The position numbers and the translations under genes are program-made. Below the pieces are notes generated by a model that did not search any database, was not told where the DNA came from, and saw only the letters and a list, made by a program, of their open reading frames with translations. From CAVRUZ01 sp963724495 (lineage in GTDB: Bacteria > Actinomycetota > Actinomycetes > Propionibacteriales > DAIQRJ01): a DNA stretch of 64,000 bases. The stretch spans positions 124,001-188,000 of the forward strand of contig CAVRUZ010000003.1 in NCBI GenBank assembly GCA_963724495.1, in the 5' to 3' direction. Of this stretch, positions 60,160 to 64,000 are shown piece after piece. The stretch's first letter is position 1. Every line of letters starts with the position of its first letter.

Positions 60160-61188
60160 TCAGATGTCGCGGTGGGGGTCTCCGGCCAGGCTGGCCGCGA
60201 GCTCGGTCAGCCCGCGCAGAGCCAGGTGGGTGGCCGGTCCCTCGCCAGGAGCATCCCCGTCCTGCAGCCACATGATCGCGGTCAGGTCGCCGATGCGGGC
60301 GAACGTGGCGAGCAGCTCCTCGTCGGCTTCGGGCAGCGGTCCGCCGGCGTCGCGGTAGCGGCGCCACACGGCTGCCGCCGGGACGTCGGGATGGCTGTAG
60401 GCCAGGTTCGCGACGTCCCAGACGAGGGGTTCGACCCGGCAGTCGTCGGTGTCGATCAGCCCGACGAGCTCGCCGTCCCGGTAGAGCTGGTTCCGTGGAT
60501 TGAAGTCGCCGTGAACAGTCGCCCGTACGTCGAGGCGACCCTCCGTCCGCCATCGGTCGAGCACGACGTCGAGTTCGGCGATCGCCCGATCGACAATCCT
60601 CAACGGCTGTTGGACATCCGATCCGGTGCCGAATCGATCCATCACCGCCAGCCGGGCACTCTCCCAGCCGAACCAGCGCGGCCGCTCGTCCAGGGCGGTG
60701 AACCCTGGGCGCTGGGGCAACCCCTGTGCCAGCGAGGCGTGGTGCATGGCGACGACCGCCGGGACCATCGCGCGAGTCCTCGTCTCGGGGTCGATGACCT
60801 GGCCGGATCTGCCGTGTACGAAGGGAAAGAGCGTGAGGGTGTGCCCGTCGAGCACCGGGACGTGCTCGTGCTCGGCCACGATGACCTGCGGTACCACGGC
60901 CGCCCAGGCCGACGCCGCGACCCGTTCGTAGCGCACCTGCTCCGCCGTCCGTTCGCGTCGCCCTACGCGCAGTACGCGGTCGTGGTCGTCGCACGGAAGG
61001 TGCCAACTCTGGTTGAGCAGTCCGTCACCGAGCAGACGCACCGGCCCGGTCACCTCGACCCCGAACTCCGCTGCGACCACCTGCGGCACCTGGCCGGCCG
61101 GCAGCCAGAGGTCGCGCCAGCCCCAGTCGTCGCTGTCGAAGTGGTGGGTGCCGCCGGGGGAGACGTCGCCAGGAACGGGAGCGGTCAC
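60160..61188 (-). CDS. Aminoglycoside phosphotransferase-fold kinase (APH family)
   Basis: A 342-residue kinase-like protein. TVHGDFNPRNQLYRDGELVG is Brenner's motif (H-x-D-x4-N) with the catalytic Asp, and LIDTDDCRVEPLVWDVANLA is the metal-binding DxD. The N-terminal lobe holds DGLLNQSWHLPCDDHDRVLR, which takes the place of the usual nucleotide-binding strands. The fold covers choline/homoserine kinases, fructosamine kinases and aminoglycoside phosphotransferases; nothing here identifies the substrate. ATG 61188. No resistance function should be assumed. Confidence 0.85.
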   Translation of the reverse strand: MTAPVPGDVSPGGTHHFDSDDWGWRDLWLPAGQVPQVVAAEFGVEVTGPVRLLGDGLLNQSWHLPCDDHDRVLRVGRRERTAEQVRYERVAASAWAAVVPQVIVAEHEHVPVLDGHTLTLFPFVHGRSGQVIDPETRTRAMVPAVVAMHHASLAQGLPQRPGFTALDERPRWFGWESARLAVMDRFGTGSDVQQPLRIVDRAIAELDVVLDRWRTEGRLDVRATVHGDFNPRNQLYRDGELVGLIDTDDCRVEPLVWDVANLAYSHPDVPAAAVWRRYRDAGGPLPEADEELLATFARIGDLTAIMWLQDGDAPGEGPATHLALRGLTELAASLAGDPHRDI

Positions 61189-61363
61189 TCGGCGCTCATT
61201 CGCGATCGCATCCGACGGAGCCTGTCAGCACCGGTTCGAGGCTGTCCAGGCGCCCTTGCGATCTGCTGCTTGACCGGTCGATCCCAAATCCGGCTGAGGA
61301 CAGGATCGTGACCGCATTCGCCGACATGATTTCATCAGCCCTCCACCTCCCGAAGGAGTTCCC

Positions 61364-61969
61364 ATGCCAGGTAATGCCCCTCCGGTCCCCGACGAGCACA
61401 GTGCCCTGCGCGACTTCCTCGTCCAGCAGCACGCCGGCATCCGCAACGCCGCCTTCGGCCTGACCGATGAGCAGGCCCATGCCACGCCGTCCACGAGTGC
61501 GATCTCCATTGCCAGCCTGGTCAAGCACGTCACTTTCTGCGAGATGGGCTGGATGGACCGTGTCTATGCGGCCCCGGAGCTCCCGGAGTCCGACAGCCGA
61601 CCGGTCGAGGAGCAGATGGCCGACTACGGGCAGGACTGGGATGCGTCGAACCAGAACATCGAGGACCTCCTGAAGCACTTCGACGAAGTTGCGACCGCGA
61701 CCGAACAGGCCATCGCGGGCCTCGATCTCGACACGCCGGTCCCGGTCCCGCAGGGTGCGCCCTGGTTCCCCAAGGACGTCGACGCCTGGTCGATTCGCTG
61801 GGTGCTCTTCCACGTGATCGAAGAGGTCGCACGGCACGCGGGCCACGGCGACATCGTCCGCGAGTCGGTCGACGGAGCGACGATGTACGAGCTCATGGCC
61901 GCCGCCGAGGGCTGGCCGGAGACGCCCTGGCTCAAGCCGTGGCGCCCCAAGGACACCGCCGACGTGTAG
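61364..61969 (+). CDS. DinB-family (DUF664) protein
   Basis: A 201-residue four-helix-bundle protein of the DinB/YfiT superfamily. ISIASLVKHVTFCEMGWMDR supplies the first metal His, and VLFHVIEEVARHAGHGDIVR holds the H-x3/4-H pair of the last helix. AAFGLTDEQAHATPSTSAIS is the typical DUF664 N-terminal stretch. ATG 61364 follows GAAGGAG. The superfamily includes mycothiol- and bacillithiol-dependent transferases; in an actinobacterium a mycothiol link is plausible but unproven. Confidence 0.92.
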   Translation: MPGNAPPVPDEHSALRDFLVQQHAGIRNAAFGLTDEQAHATPSTSAISIASLVKHVTFCEMGWMDRVYAAPELPESDSRPVEEQMADYGQDWDASNQNIEDLLKHFDEVATATEQAIAGLDLDTPVPVPQGAPWFPKDVDAWSIRWVLFHVIEEVARHAGHGDIVRESVDGATMYELMAAAEGWPETPWLKPWRPKDTADV

Positions 61970-61973
61970 CCGG

Positions 61974-62357
61974 TCAGACGAGGCCCATCGCGATCGCGAG
62001 GCGCACCGCGTCGGCCATCATCTTGTCGGTGGTCTCCATGAACTCGACGGCGTCCTCGGCGGGCATCGTCAGCACGTCGACGATCTGCTCGCCGTCGGGC
62101 GGACACGTCGGCGGTCCGGTGATCTCGGCACGGCACGCCCCGTAGGCCCACAAGGCACGCGGGAACGCGAGGTGCGGCCGCCATGGCTCGGGATCCCGGC
62201 TGTCGGCGACGTGCGCACCGAACAGAGTCAGCTCGTCATCAACGGGAACGGCGCCGGCCTCCTCGAGCAGCTCACGGACGACGAGTTCGTGCAGCGACTC
62301 CTCCGGCTCGCGGGTACCGCCCGGGAGGAACCGCCAGCCCTGCACGGTGGTGCACAC
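61974..62357 (-). CDS. Nudix hydrolase, N terminus uncertain
   Basis: GTREPEESLHELVVRELLEE followed by AGA fits the Nudix box G-x5-E-x7-REUxEExGU, so it hydrolyses a nucleoside diphosphate linked to another moiety, using Mg2+. GTG 62357 is the first usual start but leaves only about eight residues before the Nudix fold. Homologous-looking sequence (LFAPASVDYANVDLGFTTGP; ALVSRLHLVAITSPGELIVC) continues in frame up to about 62540 without a start codon. The true gene probably begins there, with an extra base hiding its start. Converges with the DinB gene with four bases between. Confidence 0.8.
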   Translation of the reverse strand: MCTTVQGWRFLPGGTREPEESLHELVVRELLEEAGAVPVDDELTLFGAHVADSRDPEPWRPHLAFPRALWAYGACRAEITGPPTCPPDGEQIVDVLTMPAEDAVEFMETTDKMMADAVRLAIAMGLV

Positions 62358-62706
62358 GATCAGCTCGCCGGGACTCGTGATCGCGACCAGGTGGAGCCGG
62401 GATACCAGCGCGTCGTCGAACGGGCCGGTGGTGAAGCCGAGGTCGACGTTGGCGTAGTCGACGCTGGCGGGAGCGAACAGTCGCGGAACCCTCGCGCTCC
62501 AGTCGTCGGCCGAGACCGCCGGCCAGGTGGCTACACCATCTCACTCCGATCAGGTTCGTCGCTGCGGGCACTCGATCACTCCCTGGCATCACGCCATCCT
62601 GGCAGGGACATCGGCCCGTCCTGCTCGTGGCCGGTCCCGGCAGACCGTGATTCCCGTCGCATCCGGCCAGATGGACCAACGGGAGAAAAGAGGCACACTG
62701 GGACAC

Positions 62707-63135
62707 ATGCTCGATCACCTCGGCGTGCACGTGCGTGACATCGAGTCGAGCAGAGTCTTCTACGACCGCGTGCTCGCACCGATCGGCATCAAGGCGACCG
62801 CCGTGGTGGGCGGATGTGTCGGCTACGGCTACGACCGCCCGTTCTTCTGGCTGGAGCCCGCCGATGGGCTGCACGCGACCATCGGCGGCGCGCACGTCGC
62901 CTTCGTTGCCTACAAGCGTGGGCAGGTGCTGGCGGCCAAGGCCGCGGCCGAGATGCTGGGCGCCAAGGTGGTCCACGAACCCCAGGTGTTCGGCGAATAC
63001 CACCCGAGCTACTTTGCGGTGTTCGTGCTCGACCCGAGCGGGAACTCGGTCGAGATCGTCTGCCACCGGGACCGACGCGAGGACACCTCCGGTCCCTGGC
63101 CGTACCAGGAACGAAGGAATCACGTTGCCCTCTGA
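62707..63135 (+). CDS. VOC-family protein (glyoxalase/bleomycin-resistance fold)
   Basis: A 142-residue VOC protein. MLDHLGVHVRDIESSRVFYD is the first module, and YFAVFVLDPSGNSVEIVCHR the last with the DPSGN turn. The second strand GYGYDRPFFWLEP matches the YkcA/gloxalase-like group. ATG 62707 is preferred; in-frame ATG 62671 would add 12 polar residues. Its stop overlaps the next gene's TTG start by about ten bases, so the two are likely co-translated. Confidence 0.88.
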   Translation: MLDHLGVHVRDIESSRVFYDRVLAPIGIKATAVVGGCVGYGYDRPFFWLEPADGLHATIGGAHVAFVAYKRGQVLAAKAAAEMLGAKVVHEPQVFGEYHPSYFAVFVLDPSGNSVEIVCHRDRREDTSGPWPYQERRNHVAL

Positions 63136-64000
63136 CGCAGTAAAGCGGCCCTCTGATGCAGACAAGTCAGCTGACCCCATCGCCTCGGCCGACGTCATCG
63201 TCACCTCGCCCGGCCGCAACTTCGTCACGCTCAAAGTCGTCACGCAGTCGGGAGTCGTCGGGTACGGCGACGGGACTCTCAACGGCCGCGAGCTCGCCGT
63301 CGCGAGTTACCTGCGCGATTACCTGTGCCCGTTGCTGATCGGGCGTGACCCAGGCCGCATCGAGGACACCTGGCAGTACTTCGCCAAGGGCGCCTACTGG
63401 CGTCGGGGACCCGTCACGATGACGGCAATCGCCGCGGTCGACGTTGCCCTGTGGGACATCAAGGCCAAGACCGCCGGCATGCCCCTGTACCAACTCCTGG
63501 GTGGTGCCAGCCGCGACGCGGTGCGCGTCTACTGCCACGCCTCGGGCATCAGCATCCCGGAACTGCTCGACGACGTCCGGCTCCACCTCGACCAGGGATA
63601 CACCGCGATCCGCATCCAGGCGGGCGTTCCCGGACTCGCCCAGATCTACGGGATCCACGCGGCTGACATGGCCTACGAGCCGGCACTGCGGACCGCGGCG
63701 CCGGCGGAGGAGTCGTGGGACTCCGCCGCGTACCTGCGGCATCTCCCGACGGTGTTCGAGGCCGTCCGGCACGAGTTCGGCGACGCGCTGACGCTGTTGC
63801 ACGACGCACACCACCGGTTGTCGCCGATCGAAGCAGCCCGTCTCGGCAAGGACCTCGAGCCGTTCCGGCCGTTCTGGCTGGAGGACTGCACACCGGTGGA
63901 GAACCAACAGGCGTTACGGATCGTCCGCCAGCACACCACCACGCCGTTGGCGATCGGTGAGGTGTTCAACTCCGTGCACGACTGCCGCGACCTCATCGCC
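63125..64000 (+). CDS. manD: D-mannonate dehydratase (enolase superfamily), 5' part only
   Basis: The first 292 residues of a mandelate-racemase-like enzyme of the ManD/RspA group; the gene runs off the window. TTG 63125 follows GAAGGA and overlaps the VOC stop. RNFVTLKVVTQSGVVGYGDG opens the capping domain. QIYGIHAADMAYEPALRT is the ManD-specific insert, LLHDAHHRLSPIEAARLGKD and FWLEDCTPVENQQALRIVRQ hold metal ligands, and TTTPLAIGEVFNSVHDCRDL the third carboxylate. ManD removes water from mannonate to give 2-keto-3-deoxygluconate in hexuronate breakdown; some homologues use other sugar acids. Confidence 0.92.
   Translation, partial: MPSDAVKRPSDADKSADPIASADVIVTSPGRNFVTLKVVTQSGVVGYGDGTLNGRELAVASYLRDYLCPLLIGRDPGRIEDTWQYFAKGAYWRRGPVTMTAIAAVDVALWDIKAKTAGMPLYQLLGGASRDAVRVYCHASGISIPELLDDVRLHLDQGYTAIRIQAGVPGLAQIYGIHAADMAYEPALRTAAPAEESWDSAAYLRHLPTVFEAVRHEFGDALTLLHDAHHRLSPIEAARLGKDLEPFRPFWLEDCTPVENQQALRIVRQHTTTPLAIGEVFNSVHDCRDLIA

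Noticed and set aside
1..64000. tRNA, rRNA, CRISPR array, prophage or insertion sequence
   Set aside because: By eye I found no tRNA T-loop signatures, rRNA blocks, spaced direct repeats, integrase or transposase genes.

Overview
The window is a GC-rich, gene-dense chromosomal segment of an actinobacterium. The evidence is the base composition, frequent GTG/TTG starts, ATGA/GTGA gene overlaps, and a chromosomal ESX (type VII) secretion locus with a mycosin. Gene content (DUF5926, DUF4446, LarB/LarC, a class I DAHP synthase with an FYW leader peptide) fits Propionibacteriales/Nocardioidaceae-like organisms; that placement is inference. I saw no tRNA, rRNA, CRISPR array or insertion sequence.

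Layout. 1-4.4 kb: end of a membrane protein, an N-formylglutamate amidohydrolase-like enzyme, a rhodanese, a WYL regulator and an AAA ATPase. 4.5-16 kb: a secreted M36 metalloprotease, an ArsR/SRPBCC pair with a palindromic operator, two MFS drug exporters, phosphoglucomutase, a zinc-ribbon membrane protein and a zinc alcohol dehydrogenase. 16-29.5 kb: the ESX locus, with two WXG100 substrates, eccB, eccE, an unknown coupled gene, two GNAT domains, eccD, eccC, DUF3224, two small genes and mycP on alternating strands. 29.5-39.3 kb: glycerophosphodiesterase, SEC-C/DUF5926, SIMPL protein, a candidate structured RNA with a strong terminator, arginine deiminase, a GT2/GT-C glycosyltransferase pair, a large membrane protein and a GDT1-type cation transporter. 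39.3-54.5 kb: amino-acid and cofactor metabolism (aroF with FYW leader and attenuator, larC-larB, pheA, a pterin dehydratase, serA, a FAD/4Fe-4S oxidoreductase), two P-loop kinases, an MFS transporter and small enzymes. 54.5-58.2 kb: a secreted lamin-tail protein, a zinc-finger/DinB fusion and a decayed stretch with HNH/DUF222 and SnoaL-like remnants. 58.2-64 kb: SnoaL, VOC, PhyH, phosphotransferase, DinB and Nudix genes, ending inside a D-mannonate dehydratase.

A recurring oddity is that at least fourteen otherwise well-conserved genes are interrupted by single-base changes. Wherever I could resolve them, they are an extra base, usually in a run of 2-5 identical bases. With those bases removed, each gene has an uninterrupted frame and a length divisible by three. 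I read this as residual insertion errors in the assembly rather than mass gene death, and I annotate the genes at full span with the break points stated.

The most biologically interesting non-coding signals are the aroR-like FYW leader/attenuator upstream of aroF, probably leaderless, and an unidentified structured RNA ending in a perfect 12-bp terminator hairpin beside arcA.
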